Source: Andalucia godoyi (Eukaryota; Discoba; Jakobea; Jakobida; Andaluciidae). Taken from it: a stretch of DNA of 64,000 nucleotides. Position numbers and translations under genes: made by a program. The notes beneath the pieces were generated by a model. The model saw nothing but the letters and a program-made list of their open reading frames with translations, made no database searches and was not told the origin of the DNA. Numbering within the stretch: position 1 is the first letter of the stretch; every line of letters begins with the position of its first letter. Of the stretch, positions 47,489 to 57,265 are shown one piece after another. The stretch is from NCBI GenBank assembly GCA_009859145.1, contig VRVR01000012.1:248001-312000 (forward strand), in the 5' to 3' direction.

Positions 47489-48376
47489 ATGACCGCTGTT
47501 CCTCAAAAGAAGAAGGTTACGTGGTCCAACATGGGAGTTGGTGCAGTAATGCAAGTGTTCGAGGTTGCGACTCTTGGCCAACCCTTTGAAGTTCTCAAAA
47601 CGCATTTGGCAGCCAACCGCGGAGACTCTCTTGCTCAGGCGTTCTCGAAATCGTGGAACCGTGGAGGAATCTTCGGTTTCTATCAAGGACTCTTTCCGTG
47701 GGCAATGATCGAAGCATCCACCAAGGGAGCAGTTTTGATGTTTGCGCAAGCCGAGATGGAATGGTGGGCTCGCCGTGCCGGTGCTTCTTCAGCCTGGGCG
47801 TCTGCAATTGGTGGAATGGGAGGTGGAGTTGTACAAGCGTATTCAACTATGGGCTTCTGCACGTTCATGAAGACTGTGGAAGTCACCCGTCATAAAGGAG
47901 GCGCAGATGGCCACAAGACGACGTTCCAAGTCGCGCGCGAAGTTATTGCCCGTGATGGACTTCTCGCAATGAATCGTGGTGTGACTGCTGTTGCAGTTCG
48001 CCAGATGACGAATTGGGGATCTCGTTTTGGAATTTCAAAGGCAGTCGAATCAATGTTCAAGGGAAAGGACTCGAAGAGGGAATTGTCGGCAGTAGAGAGA
48101 CTCTCGGCATCCGTGGTTGGTGGAACACTCTCTTGCTGGAACCAGCCCATTGAAGTTATCCGGGTTGAAATGCAGAGCGCGTCAAAAGGTACCGAAGCCA
48201 GAAAGTTGAACATCATGTCCGCCGCAAAGGTGATCTACCAGGATAAGGGCTTCCTGGGTTTCTACCGCGGAATCACTCCCCGTGTGTGTTTGGGAGTGTG
48301 GCAGACGGTGTGCATGGTTTTTGCTGCAGATACAATCAAGGAACTGCTTGGAGCTCGCGGAGCCGCCGGTCATTAG
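47489..48376 (+). CDS. YHM2: mitochondrial carrier of the Yhm2 type (citrate/2-oxoglutarate)
   Basis: A 295-residue SLC25 relative. The diagnostic Yhm2 blocks are all present: LGQPFEVLKTHLAANRGDS, IFGFYQGLFPWAMIEASTKG, AYSTMGFCTFMKTVEVTRHK, VRQMTNWGSRFGISKAVES, and NQPIEVIRVEMQS with GFLGFYRGITPRVCLGVWQT. Yhm2 exchanges citrate for 2-oxoglutarate over the mitochondrial inner membrane and was first known as a protein associated with mitochondrial nucleoids. Three repeats of about 95 residues give six helices. The classic PX[D/E]XX[K/R] is modified to QPFEVLK and QPIEVIR in repeats 1 and 3, as in the family. Confidence 0.9.
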   Translation: MTAVPQKKKVTWSNMGVGAVMQVFEVATLGQPFEVLKTHLAANRGDSLAQAFSKSWNRGGIFGFYQGLFPWAMIEASTKGAVLMFAQAEMEWWARRAGASSAWASAIGGMGGGVVQAYSTMGFCTFMKTVEVTRHKGGADGHKTTFQVAREVIARDGLLAMNRGVTAVAVRQMTNWGSRFGISKAVESMFKGKDSKRELSAVERLSASVVGGTLSCWNQPIEVIRVEMQSASKGTEARKLNIMSAAKVIYQDKGFLGFYRGITPRVCLGVWQTVCMVFAADTIKELLGARGAAGH

Positions 48377-48637
48377 TGTTATCTCCTTCACTCACACACA
48401 CACACACACACACACACTCTCTCTCTCTCTCTCCTTTCCATTCATTGTCGAATCTCGAAAGCCGAAACAGAAATTAGAAGTAAGAACGATGCCTCTCTAT
48501 TTTAAGTAAATCCCTTCTCATTTCGCTCGTATGTTCTGTCGATAATCCTTTTTCTTTTGCGAATCCCTGTCGGCGAGGCATCGTCGCGCTTGAGAACCGA
48601 TTGCAGTCTGCAACGTGCAGACCTCAAACCTTCCATC

Positions 48638-48999
48638 CGCTCGCCAAAGCACGAATCATTATTGGTCATCGGTTAAGCTGTCACCGATGACAGGATCTCC
48701 AGCCACATGTTTTTTAAATTATTAAATCGGGGGCGAGCACCAACTCCTCAATGCAGAGTGCTCTGCGTCAGAGGGTCATCGTTTCTTCTTGCTCTCCGCC
48801 TCCGACGAGAGGGGATCAACGGATCTCTTGGTTCTCAGTGTTTGTTGGGAAGATCCCTCTTTGGAGCCATGAGATGTTTTGTCTCTGATGAAAGGTGCTG
48901 CTCGGGGGCTCGAATAAACATGTAAAAAAACAGAGAGGAAATAGAAAGAAAAGGTGAAGAATGAGAGAAATTCTGGACTTGACTACGGTAGGAAAATCG
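48638..48999 (+). repeat. dispersed noncoding repeat, copy B
   Basis: Same element as 22984-23355, here on the plus strand toward the Cdh1-like gene. It contains 48817-48836, CAACGGATCTCTTGGTTCTC, identical to the conserved 5' part of 5.8S rRNA, and ends with AATTCTGGACTTGACTACGG at 48970-48988. Reading frames are not conserved between the copies, and a block of 23 bases is missing relative to copy A. The downstream GGGCTCGAAT resembles a pol III B box, but no T terminator follows. Confidence 0.7.
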
Positions 49000-49145
49000 T
49001 CAGAGCTTCCAAAAAACCTGAAAAAACCCCGCTTTCCCTCCGATTTTCAAATTCGTGGGGCACTGCTTATTGTAAAATTATATTTTTTTTTGAGCGTTTT
49101 TTTTTGTTGCTGCACCATGGATGATTTGATTTTTATTGTTTCTAG
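48988..49145 (+). other. probable 5' UTR intron of the Cdh1-like gene
   Basis: Donor ACG^GTAGGA at the end of repeat copy B and acceptor TTGTTTCTAG^CCCC after a T-rich tract give a 158-base GT-AG intron. It ends 35 bases before the preferred start codon at 49181 and would remove the upstream in-frame ATG at 49136. Inferred from signals only. Confidence 0.45.
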
Positions 49146-49180
49146 CCCCAGCCTCTTCCGATCCAAGACGTAGCCTTTCG

Positions 49181-50782
49181 ATGAATACTCCACCAAGAAC
49201 ACCATCCTATGATGATCGCTTCATGGGCCGCATTGACAACGCGTCCTTTCATGCCCCCTTGAGTCCACAGTCTTTGTATGTTCGACCTTCTCCCACTACC
49301 CCAACAACTCCTGCTACCCCGACTGCTCGGGTTTCGCAGCAACCGACAGTCCCAGGTGCAAACAATGAAAATGATCATTACGAAGCATTGCTGAGGACTA
49401 CTGTGTTGAATGCTGCAGACGGTGTATTTTCTTATACCCCGGCTAATCTGGTGGCCTCGCCGTTCCGTGAGCGCTCCTCTGGCGGAGACGCCAGTTCGTC
49501 GTCGCGACTTCTAGCTAGACCATCGCAATTATCTCCTTCTCGTCGCATACCAACGCATCCTGCTAAAGTTTTGGATGCCCCGGCGCTCGCGGATGATTTT
49601 TATCTGTCCCTGATTGACTGGGGCGCAACAAACGTTCTTGCGGTTGGGCTCAATAGCGAAGTTTACCTATGGAATGCTTCGAATGCCAAGGTTACCAAAC
49701 TGTTTAAGGATTCTCAGCCGGTATGTTCCGTAGTGTGGTCACCTTGCGGAAACTACCTTGCGTTTTCTGACAATGATGGACACGTGTCCATTGTCGATGT
49801 TGCCACGCAATCGCGAGTTCACAAATTTAAAGAGCATTCTGGCCGTGTCGGGTGCATGTCCTGGCATGGTACTGTCCTGGCTACTGGCTCAAGAGATTGC
49901 ACTGTCAAAGTAGTGGATACCAGAATGCGGCAGTTGGTTCGCTCGTGGGCTAATCATCAGCAAGAAGTATGTGGCCTTGCTTGGTCCCACTGTGGACGAT
50001 ATCTTGCATGCGGTGGTAATGATAACAAGTTGATGGTCTGGGCTGCAAATCATGATTCCACAACCCCGCTCCACCTCTTTACAGACCACACGTCTGCTGT
50101 TCGTGGCCTGGCATGGTCTCCTCATTCGCACGGCCTTTTAGCCTCAGGCGGCGGATCGCAAGACAGATGCATCCGGATTTGGAACGTGAAGCATGCATCA
50201 TCTTCGTCATTGCAAGGACACGTTGACACGGGTTCTCAAGTGTGCGCATTGGCTTGGGCTCATAATGTCGACGAAATTGTGTCGACGCATGGATTTTCGC
50301 AGTATTCCGTCAATCTGTGGAAAGTGAATTCATCACCGTTCGGTTCTGCAAACGCTTCCTCTTTTGGCACCATTTCAATGCCAGTAGGATCTCCTGTACG
50401 TTCCCCACTGAATCAGTCTCCGTCAGGCTCGCCTTCTCATTGGCCCGTTCGGCCCCAGCCCATCTCCGTTCCAGAAAGCCGTGCGTTCACTGCATCGTTG
50501 GATTCTTCCTCTCGGTCTTTGCAATCGCAGGAAATACTGACTCCGATCGCAAGCATTTTTGGTCATACTACCCGTGTTCTGTATTTGACAATGTCTCCAG
50601 ACGGCGAAACAATTTGCACTGGCGCTGGTGACGAAACTCTCCGGTTCTGGAATGTATTCCCTCCGAAAAAGAAGGCCCACCCAGCATCTCCGTATGCAAA
50701 GCTGTATTCTCCACTCTCTTCAGGCGGACCCTACGGTAGCCCCCGGTCGCCGTTGTGGATGCCTTCAACGGAGTTTCGCTGA
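49181..50782 (+). CDS. Cdc20/Cdh1 (fizzy-related) WD40 activator of the APC/C
   Basis: A 533-residue protein started at MNTPPRTPSYDDRFMGRIDN; the frame opens 15 codons earlier, but that ATG lies in the likely 5' UTR intron. The N-terminus has TP/SP sites and a degenerate C-box (DRFMGR for DRxxxxR). After a linker comes the family block PAKVLDAPALADDFYLSLID followed by NVLAVGLNSEVYLWNA, typical of Cdh1/Cdc20, then seven WD repeats (VVWSPCGNYLAFSDNDGHVS, GSRDCTVKVVDTRM, LACGGNDNKLMVW, VSTHGFSQYSVNLWKV). About 80 Ser/Pro-rich residues are inserted before the last WD unit. A C-terminal Ile-Arg tail is not present (ends STEFR). It selects substrates of the anaphase-promoting complex. The VLDAP motif favours Cdh1 over Cdc20. 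Confidence 0.88.
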   Translation: MNTPPRTPSYDDRFMGRIDNASFHAPLSPQSLYVRPSPTTPTTPATPTARVSQQPTVPGANNENDHYEALLRTTVLNAADGVFSYTPANLVASPFRERSSGGDASSSSRLLARPSQLSPSRRIPTHPAKVLDAPALADDFYLSLIDWGATNVLAVGLNSEVYLWNASNAKVTKLFKDSQPVCSVVWSPCGNYLAFSDNDGHVSIVDVATQSRVHKFKEHSGRVGCMSWHGTVLATGSRDCTVKVVDTRMRQLVRSWANHQQEVCGLAWSHCGRYLACGGNDNKLMVWAANHDSTTPLHLFTDHTSAVRGLAWSPHSHGLLASGGGSQDRCIRIWNVKHASSSSLQGHVDTGSQVCALAWAHNVDEIVSTHGFSQYSVNLWKVNSSPFGSANASSFGTISMPVGSPVRSPLNQSPSGSPSHWPVRPQPISVPESRAFTASLDSSSRSLQSQEILTPIASIFGHTTRVLYLTMSPDGETICTGAGDETLRFWNVFPPKKKAHPASPYAKLYSPLSSGGPYGSPRSPLWMPSTEFR

Positions 50783-50939
50783 CCACTGTACTGTATTAGT
50801 TTCCCAGTCCGTTATCTGGACTTTTCTAGTCCTCTTCCAGTGACAGTCAACATCCACGACCAGAAAACATCATCAAGAAAAAATTTCTTCCGTTGATGGT
50901 GAGAATGCAATCTTTTTAACGCACAATTCGAGCTTCTCC

Positions 50940-51893
50940 ATGTCGTCGTTTGGTGTGGAACTGTTGTTTGGCGCTGTTATCCACTTCGCAGGATACCACT
51001 GCGGCCTTCGTGTCGTCCTTCAAAGTCAGGAAAAATACTACAATATCGCTGAAGTCCGTGTCAGGTACATCGTCAAGGAAATTTTGACCAGATCTCCCCT
51101 ACTGGAGAAGGGCAAATGCCGTACGTTTATTCATCTCGATCACAAGCAATGTCCCTGGTCTGCCGAAGCTGCCGCGTCCTTGGCGCAGCCGTTGGTCGTT
51201 TGCCGTGGAACTCGAACTGAGCTTCCTGTAAACGTTTGGATCCCTTCATTTGTCCCGTCTTCGACTGGGAACGTTTCTGCGTTGTCATCCGGATTTGCGA
51301 AACACTCAGATGTTCTGTTCATTGACCATGCCATCATTGTTACCGTCATTGGATCTGACGGCCAATGCCAAAGTGTTTCTCGCAGACTCGCGGTTGTTGG
51401 ACGATTACCAAATCCTCGGACTTTAACCCTCCCTCTCAAGGACAATCAAATCAAGCGGGACTTTCTGAATGGATTGGTCAACGTGGAGGTGGCAGTCGAT
51501 AAGTTTGTTCACTCCAGTACAGAGCCCGTCTTCGTTTGCCTCTCCGTCAGGAACGAGAGTGCGAAAACGATATCCAAAATTCGATGTGCGTTTGAAAAAC
51601 AGATATTTGAAATTGGGTCTTCCGAGCCCCTCTTCGAAAAACGCTTGAAACACACCGTTCAATCCTTTAAATCCGCTGATTTTTCGATCGTTCCTAATAG
51701 CTGTAGGACTATTACGTTTCCCGTTGTGCCTTGGATTGGCATGGAAACGATTCTCGGAAAGCTTGCGATCGTTTGCTGGGTCCTCCGCATAACTCTTGTC
51801 GTCCGCTGCGGTTCCGATTTGAAGATTCGCGTACCGCTTTTGTTTTCTGCAGATCAGCAGCGACCGCAATTTGATGGGAAGTCTGAAGAATAA
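50940..51893 (+). CDS. arrestin-fold protein
   Basis: A 317-residue protein consisting of two beta-sandwich halves. The N-terminal half has SFGVELLFGAVIHFAGYHCG and YYNIAEVRVRYIVKEILTRS followed by the charged RTFIHL segment. The C-terminal half begins with NVEVAVDKFVHSSTEPVFVC and LSVRNESAKTISKIRCAFEK, the strand pair LDKxxYxxGExVxVxxxVxNxSxKxI that typifies arrestin C-domains. It ends with IRVPLLFSA, like the final PI/LxF strand of alpha-arrestins. No PPxY motif is seen, so ubiquitin-ligase adaptor function is not indicated. Likely a membrane-trafficking or receptor adaptor. Confidence 0.62.
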   Translation: MSSFGVELLFGAVIHFAGYHCGLRVVLQSQEKYYNIAEVRVRYIVKEILTRSPLLEKGKCRTFIHLDHKQCPWSAEAAASLAQPLVVCRGTRTELPVNVWIPSFVPSSTGNVSALSSGFAKHSDVLFIDHAIIVTVIGSDGQCQSVSRRLAVVGRLPNPRTLTLPLKDNQIKRDFLNGLVNVEVAVDKFVHSSTEPVFVCLSVRNESAKTISKIRCAFEKQIFEIGSSEPLFEKRLKHTVQSFKSADFSIVPNSCRTITFPVVPWIGMETILGKLAIVCWVLRITLVVRCGSDLKIRVPLLFSADQQRPQFDGKSEE

Positions 51894-52036
51894 TGAAGAG
51901 GGGGGAAAAACAAAACAAAACAAAACAAAACACAAAAAATCCAGGGAAAAAGGAAAAAAAAAAGGCAGACAAAACAAAGTCTCATAAATGTCTGATTTTC
52001 ATTGTAGTGTATCTGTTTTCGTTTCCATGACAAAAT

Positions 52037-55000
52037 CTATACGAGCTTCTCGACAAAGTTTGCTAGCGCAGCGGGCAGCTTGCGATCGACAGTTTCTTTC
52101 CATTCTTTGAGAGAAGCACCATCCCAAACGTTCTCAGAGTGCAACGTTTCGAATGCAGCCGCAACAAAGAACTCATCGCCAACGCCGTCATAGTAATCCA
52201 AGGCAGCGTTCATAGAAGAAACCTTTCGTTCCTTTGATTCTGCAATTCCGTTCTGGAGAAAGAGCTTCCACTTTGTAACCAGAGACTTCACAGCAGCGGC
52301 ATCTGCTGACGCATGGAGAACAGCGGTAACAATCAGGTTCCCGAGACGAACAGAGTGACGACCCACCAAGGCTTCTAGAGAATCTGCTTGTGCAGTGCCT
52401 GAGCGCAGCTGCGAATAGAAGAACATACCGAGATCAAGCTTCAATGCTTGTCCCTTGAGAGAGCCAGCAAATGCAGACAAAGTGTCGGCATGTCTGTTTG
52501 AAGTGTTGAAAAGTTCCAGCGCTCCGCCATTCTCGATGAAACTCTCCTGAATCTCCAAAAACTGCCCTGCAGTCGCTTTCTCTGATAGCTCATGGTACAG
52601 AGGTTGAAGGAACTTCGCAACACCCTCGTGCCAATCAATCAGTGCATCTTCATCAGATTCCGTGACGACATTCTTCAAAGTTCTGAAAATCTGATCAACA
52701 GATACTGAAATAGGACTCAAGACCAGTGGAGCAAACATGGAGGCCAGAATAGACCACAATTTCGGAATATCACATTCAAGATCCTTTTCAAGAACATCCA
52801 CCACCGTCAGCTGCAAACCATCGCATACGTCGTCAACAGAATAGACACCGGTCTTGAAGCACTCCAGGAAAAGTGCGGTCCATTTCTGTTGGAGGTCCAG
52901 TTTTGCGTCAAATACTCTCAACAAAAAGTCAAGAATAACATATTTTTGGAACGATTCCTTGCGGACCTCGAGAAGAGAATTGATTGCTTCTTCAAGATCT
53001 CCGTTCACGGCATATTCGTCCATTGTACCCATCAGACGCTTTCGACAAACATCGTCAGCAATTTGAGGTTGAGGAACAGCAGCAATTGATGGGATAGGGG
53101 GTTGAGGAACATCTTGGATTCTCGGTTGCCCGACATTCGAAGTATCCCCTCGAGAGCCCCACGCTGCTTTGTTCGGAGCCAATTTAACGTCATCACTTGG
53201 AGGATTGGGGAGTCGGGCAGTGCTACGATCGCTTCCTCGATCGCCACGCCTCAAACCGGCAGAGGGCGACGCCATACTTCCGCCACGACCACCCCTTCCC
53301 ATCATGCCTGTTGTCACAGGATTCGGTCCACCTCTCCTGTAACCTCCGCGACCAGCAGGGCCTTCCGCCAGAATAGTCTTCTCCATCTGTTCGCGCCGGA
53401 CATCCTTCTCAACCTCGCTCTTTGACTTTTGCTTAGCCTTCTTCGACTTCCAACCTCCTTTGACGAGATCAACAACATCTTTGAGCATAAATCGAATTCT
53501 CGATGGATAGATGTCCTTTAAATCAGACAGGGTCTTCATCCTATCGAGAGCATACGCAAAAATACCGGCGTCCTCTAGCTCTAACTTTTGTCCAGCAACG
53601 GTGAGTAATTCGCAGACTTGTTCAATTTCGTGCGGTTCGGGGTTGACCAAGATGGGGGGATTCTTTTCTTGGATCCTCACTCCCAAAAGCATTCTCAGCA
53701 CCAACTGGAAATACTTCTGAATCAAAACGCTTTGGTTGTACAGCTCACCAATAAAGTGAACAGTTCCACTCATCTTCTTTCGGATGATCACATCCTTTTC
53801 GTCTCTTTCCTCTCCTGTCAAACCCTCAAGAACAGAAAAGTCGACCCCCTTCATAAAGTGTTCTCGGCATGCATTGAGGATCATCTCTTTGAAGTGTTTC
53901 TCAAACGGAATAGACTCCAAGCGACTCGCAGCCTCGGGAGAAGTCAAAGCTTCATTTGGAATCGCAGGGAGAAGTTTGGTCCAGTGGTTCTTGCAAAGTT
54001 CTGAGCAGAGTTTCGAGTACATCTCGCAAAAGAATCGTTCCCAAACGGCCTTTTCAAAAATCGTTTCGGTGAATCTGCGGATAATGTCAACCACAGAGGA
54101 CTCAAACTGCAGCACAATGAGCAACATTTCCTGCACCAGTTCCGCGCGAAGCTTGCCGTAATTGTCTTGGGTCATCTTGTTCAGTACGACCTTTGCCTTC
54201 CTATCGGTTGCTTCTTCGGCATCCTTCGCAACAGCATCATGCACCCAGCGATTCTCTGTTCGGTGAGAAAATTCGATGGGAGCGGCTGGAATGGGTAAAG
54301 GTGCAAGGTCGCTCTTTGAGCTTCGCTTATCGCGTCCGGGCTTTGTTTTGCGACTATCACGAACGATTCCTCCCTTGCTAGTCATATTTGTCTTTGACTG
54401 AGATCTCGGAAGTTGCTGAGAATCCTTTTCTCGGATGATGGATGTGTTCATGCCAGACGGAGCAGAAGCTTCGCCACGGAAACGGAATTTGAGCAATTCT
54501 TCTTTTGAATACCTCTTCTTACCAAAGGCATCCTCCTCCTCTTGCTCTTCTGAAAACCCGCTGTCATTTCCATCGTCATCACCATGATCATCATCGTCGT
54601 CGTTTTCACCACCCTCACTGTCGCCATCTTCTTCATTGTTGCTGCTCGCATCCAAATCATTACCGGTGGATGTTACAGAAACAGAAGACACGGACGATTC
54701 CGACCTCTTGATTTCAGCAGAGGCTGCGACAAGAGAAATCTGATCCACAGCCGGAGGTGTTGGTAACGGAGCAATCGGCGGTACGTTATCGGAAGCACTT
54801 GCATCCGAATCTTGGGTTTGAGGTGCTGAGATCTCTGCATTGCTTGCTGGTTCAGCGACCGTCGTCGTTTCTTCGCAAACATTCCCCGCAGCCGATGCTT
54901 CTGGGAGTGAAATAGTAGCAGTATCAGCAGCAGAAGATGAAGTCGAAGAAGACGGAACAACAGAAGGAGCGACAGCCGAACTTTCAGACAGCGTAGACAC

Positions 55001-55639
55001 AGCTTCTGTTCCAGAAGAAACAACGGTTGCGGTTCCCGAATCGGATGGTTTGATTGGATATTCAGAAAATTTGGCACTGAGATAGCTGATTTCTTCTTCT
55101 GTGGGTGCTCGGAAGCCTTTCACGTTCTTATCAAAAACCATACCCGTATCTGGCTTCCATAGAAGATTCTTAAAGGGATCCGCAGCAGGGGCAGGTTTCG
55201 CCGGCGCTGCAGGAGCAGGAGCAGGAGAGACAGTGCCCGCAGTGGCAACAGCGGGTACGGCAGCAGCAGGAGCGACAACGAATTGCTGTTGAGGACCAAC
55301 AAGAGATGTCTGCATTATGTGTGGATGGCCACTTGTCGGAACATAGTTCATTTGTGGAGCCATAGTAGGAATCAAGGACGACTGGCCCCGTGGAGCTGGA
55401 GGGGGATAGAACCCTGGGGCGAAACCCCGGGGAGCTGGTTGCGTGCGGCCGGCCACCCCGGCATATCCACCTGGCATCATCACGTTTGGAGCATTGTGTA
55501 CTGGGACATGAGGAAAAGATCCAGCAGCCGGCGGCTGCGAAGACTGTGCTGGAACAGAATGGGTCCGAGGTGGAATGTTGGGATACGCCTGGCTGGGAGA
55601 GTCGCCAGCTTGGCCAGGTGGAATCTGTTGGCCTGACAT
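52037..55639 (-). CDS. EIF4G: translation initiation factor eIF4G
   Basis: A 1200-residue scaffold. Residues 1-160 are Pro/Ala/Gln-rich; 170-400 Ser/Glu/Asp-rich with a long acidic run. The eIF4E-binding site is RYSKEELLKFRF (YxxxxL-phi, near 388). The MIF4G HEAT domain spans about 465-740 (VLNKMTQDNYGKLRAEL, VWERFFCEMYSKLC, FIGELYNQSVLIQKYFQLVL), binding eIF4A and eIF3. An Arg/Gly-rich linker follows (RGGYRRGGPN, GRGGRGGSM). The MA3 domain is at about 860-1000 (RKRLMGTMDEYAVNGDLEEA). The C-terminus resembles a W2/HEAT domain that could bind the Mnk kinases or eIF4A. It nucleates cap-dependent 48S assembly. Full metazoan-type domain order in a protist. Confidence 0.93.
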   Translation of the reverse strand: MSGQQIPPGQAGDSPSQAYPNIPPRTHSVPAQSSQPPAAGSFPHVPVHNAPNVMMPGGYAGVAGRTQPAPRGFAPGFYPPPAPRGQSSLIPTMAPQMNYVPTSGHPHIMQTSLVGPQQQFVVAPAAAVPAVATAGTVSPAPAPAAPAKPAPAADPFKNLLWKPDTGMVFDKNVKGFRAPTEEEISYLSAKFSEYPIKPSDSGTATVVSSGTEAVSTLSESSAVAPSVVPSSSTSSSAADTATISLPEASAAGNVCEETTTVAEPASNAEISAPQTQDSDASASDNVPPIAPLPTPPAVDQISLVAASAEIKRSESSVSSVSVTSTGNDLDASSNNEEDGDSEGGENDDDDDHGDDDGNDSGFSEEQEEEDAFGKKRYSKEELLKFRFRGEASAPSGMNTSIIREKDSQQLPRSQSKTNMTSKGGIVRDSRKTKPGRDKRSSKSDLAPLPIPAAPIEFSHRTENRWVHDAVAKDAEEATDRKAKVVLNKMTQDNYGKLRAELVQEMLLIVLQFESSVVDIIRRFTETIFEKAVWERFFCEMYSKLCSELCKNHWTKLLPAIPNEALTSPEAASRLESIPFEKHFKEMILNACREHFMKGVDFSVLEGLTGEERDEKDVIIRKKMSGTVHFIGELYNQSVLIQKYFQLVLRMLLGVRIQEKNPPILVNPEPHEIEQVCELLTVAGQKLELEDAGIFAYALDRMKTLSDLKDIYPSRIRFMLKDVVDLVKGGWKSKKAKQKSKSEVEKDVRREQMEKTILAEGPAGRGGYRRGGPNPVTTGMMGRGGRGGSMASPSAGLRRGDRGSDRSTARLPNPPSDDVKLAPNKAAWGSRGDTSNVGQPRIQDVPQPPIPSIAAVPQPQIADDVCRKRLMGTMDEYAVNGDLEEAINSLLEVRKESFQKYVILDFLLRVFDAKLDLQQKWTALFLECFKTGVYSVDDVCDGLQLTVVDVLEKDLECDIPKLWSILASMFAPLVLSPISVSVDQIFRTLKNVVTESDEDALIDWHEGVAKFLQPLYHELSEKATAGQFLEIQESFIENGGALELFNTSNRHADTLSAFAGSLKGQALKLDLGMFFYSQLRSGTAQADSLEALVGRHSVRLGNLIVTAVLHASADAAAVKSLVTKWKLFLQNGIAESKERKVSSMNAALDYYDGVGDEFFVAAAFETLHSENVWDGASLKEWKETVDRKLPAALANFVEKLV

Positions 55640-56306
55640 GGCAACAGAGAAGCGTAGTCTTGAGAAAACAATGCAGAAAAGAGACTTGAGACGCCTCTAC
55701 TGCAAAATAATTCAACAAGAAAACAAAAACGGAAAACAAAAACAGAAAACAAGTACAGAAAACAAATACAACAAAAGAAGAAGAGGAGAGAATGGAAAGA
55801 AGATAAGAAAAATGGGGGAGAATCGGTAGCTTTTTTGTTTCAAACTTCAAAGAGCGACACTGGAACGGAGACCCAGTCTTCGGGCTCTGTGGAACCCACT
55901 CCAGCGAATTTTTTTTTTCATTGTTGTTTTGTTGTTAGCATCAAGGGATGCAAAAAAAAAAAATAATAAAAATAATAATAATAAATAAATAATAATGGCC
56001 AATTGACAACAGTTTCGACTTCCCGCGATGCTTTCTGCGATTTACAGGCCTGCACTTCTGCCTGACTTTTTTGTCTGAGTGTCCGAGTGTCCGAGTGTCG
56101 ACTCTTGCCTTCTCACTCTATTATACGTCTCGCAAAAGCCTGATTACGCATTCCGCATATCGCACCAGATATCTTTATTATCCACTCAACTGTCTTTTTT
56201 GTCGGGACTTTTTCGTCTTTCTCATTCTTTCTCATTCTGCTTCCTCGCTTTCTTCTTTCTTTTGTGTTTCGAAAGACTTTTTGTAGGCTGACGTGTTAGA
56301 GGAGAG
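55640..56306. other. divergent intergenic region
   Basis: A and AAT-rich (55943-55995) and T-rich parts lie between eIF4G (-) and the SLC35 gene (+). Three tandem copies of CCGAGTGT are at 56075-56098. No gene is seen. Confidence 0.6.
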
Positions 56307-57224
56307 ATGGTGTCGTCAACGGGATTGTATTCAAACTGGATATCTGGAGACCTTTTCATGGTGATCTTGGCTCACGGATCGTGCTCCATTGCTCTGCTGC
56401 TTCTCAACAAGCATTTGTCAGAAGCAAGCTCGCAATGCGTGTCGCTGATAATTCTCATGCAGAATCTTATCGCAGCCTTCCTCCAGCCGTCCTTCCTTTT
56501 GCAAATCAGAAAGTCATTTTCGCTTGCTTCGACGTTCAAGATTCTTGTTTCGGCTGTCGGCATCGTTTGCTGTTTGTATATGAACATGCTTTCGCTTGCC
56601 GAGTCGTCAATCCCACTCGTTACTCTGTTCAGATTTGCGACACCATCGATTTCGCTGTTTTTTGAGTCGGTCATCTCACAGAAATTCCCAAACCGTGGCA
56701 AGATTTTCTACACGATCATTATCTTCACCGGAGGCATGATTGTAGTCGCCTCGGAAATCCACGATTTCTTTGGCGTTGGTACCTTGTACTGTCTGCTGAA
56801 CACAGTTGCGAACAGTCTACTGGGAATCTGGGAAAATCGTATGATGAAATCCGAGCGCCACTCTGGATCGGCCGAACTGATCGGCTACTTCCGCAATTTG
56901 CTTTCCATGCCGTTCCTGCTGCTTCTAGCCATTCAGTGTTCCGACGTCAGAATCTACATGACCTTCGCGTCTCTCACTCCAGTTTCTTGGTTCATTCTTT
57001 TGTTGACAGGCATTCTTGCTTTCTCGTACACCGGAATCACGTTCCGGGTCCATGAAAAAACAACACCGACGTTCCTTACCGCTGCCAATTGTTTGTACAA
57101 GGTACTCTCCGCGCTAATCGGCGCGTTGCTTTGGAACGGTTTTTCATCCTGGAGTTCTTGGATTGGGTTCATGATTTCCGCTTTCGGAGCCTTCAAGTTT
57201 CTCGCAGTGGACACCGCAAAGTGA
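56307..57224 (+). CDS. SLC35-type nucleotide-sugar / triose-phosphate translocator family membrane protein
   Basis: A 305-residue protein with about ten hydrophobic helices. Family features: NKHLSEASSQCVSLIILMQN at the N-terminus (NK-x-L of the first helix), then MNMLSLAESSIPLVTLFRFA in the position of the YxLxYxxVSxxxxxxK/R motif, a second-half MPFLLLLAIQC, SYTGITFRVHEKTTPTFLTA and CLYKVLSALIGALLWNGFSS. The order and the KVLSAL block fit the GDP-mannose/UDP-sugar branch (VRG4/SLC35D-like) of the drug/metabolite transporter superfamily, located in Golgi or ER. The GALNK motif of true GDP-mannose carriers is not seen, so substrate is open. Confidence 0.72.
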   Translation: MVSSTGLYSNWISGDLFMVILAHGSCSIALLLLNKHLSEASSQCVSLIILMQNLIAAFLQPSFLLQIRKSFSLASTFKILVSAVGIVCCLYMNMLSLAESSIPLVTLFRFATPSISLFFESVISQKFPNRGKIFYTIIIFTGGMIVVASEIHDFFGVGTLYCLLNTVANSLLGIWENRMMKSERHSGSAELIGYFRNLLSMPFLLLLAIQCSDVRIYMTFASLTPVSWFILLLTGILAFSYTGITFRVHEKTTPTFLTAANCLYKVLSALIGALLWNGFSSWSSWIGFMISAFGAFKFLAVDTAK

Positions 57225-57265
57225 TGTCTCTGACCACTGTTTTATTATTGATTTTAATTTGATCC

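Larger units (their letters stand above)
48377..49180. other. intergenic region with microsatellite and repeat copy B
   Basis: Positions 48391-48434 are a CA repeat passing into a CT repeat, just after the carrier stop. Then follow the noncoding repeat (48638-48999) and a probable 5' UTR intron (48988-49145). The stretch 48440-48637 shows nothing recognised. Confidence 0.6.

Noticed and set aside
48877-48905. C/D-box snoRNA in repeat B (TGATGA plus CTGA)
   Set aside because: The 5.8S-complementary stretch is not positioned upstream of a D box on the strand that would pair, and copy A does not preserve the boxes.
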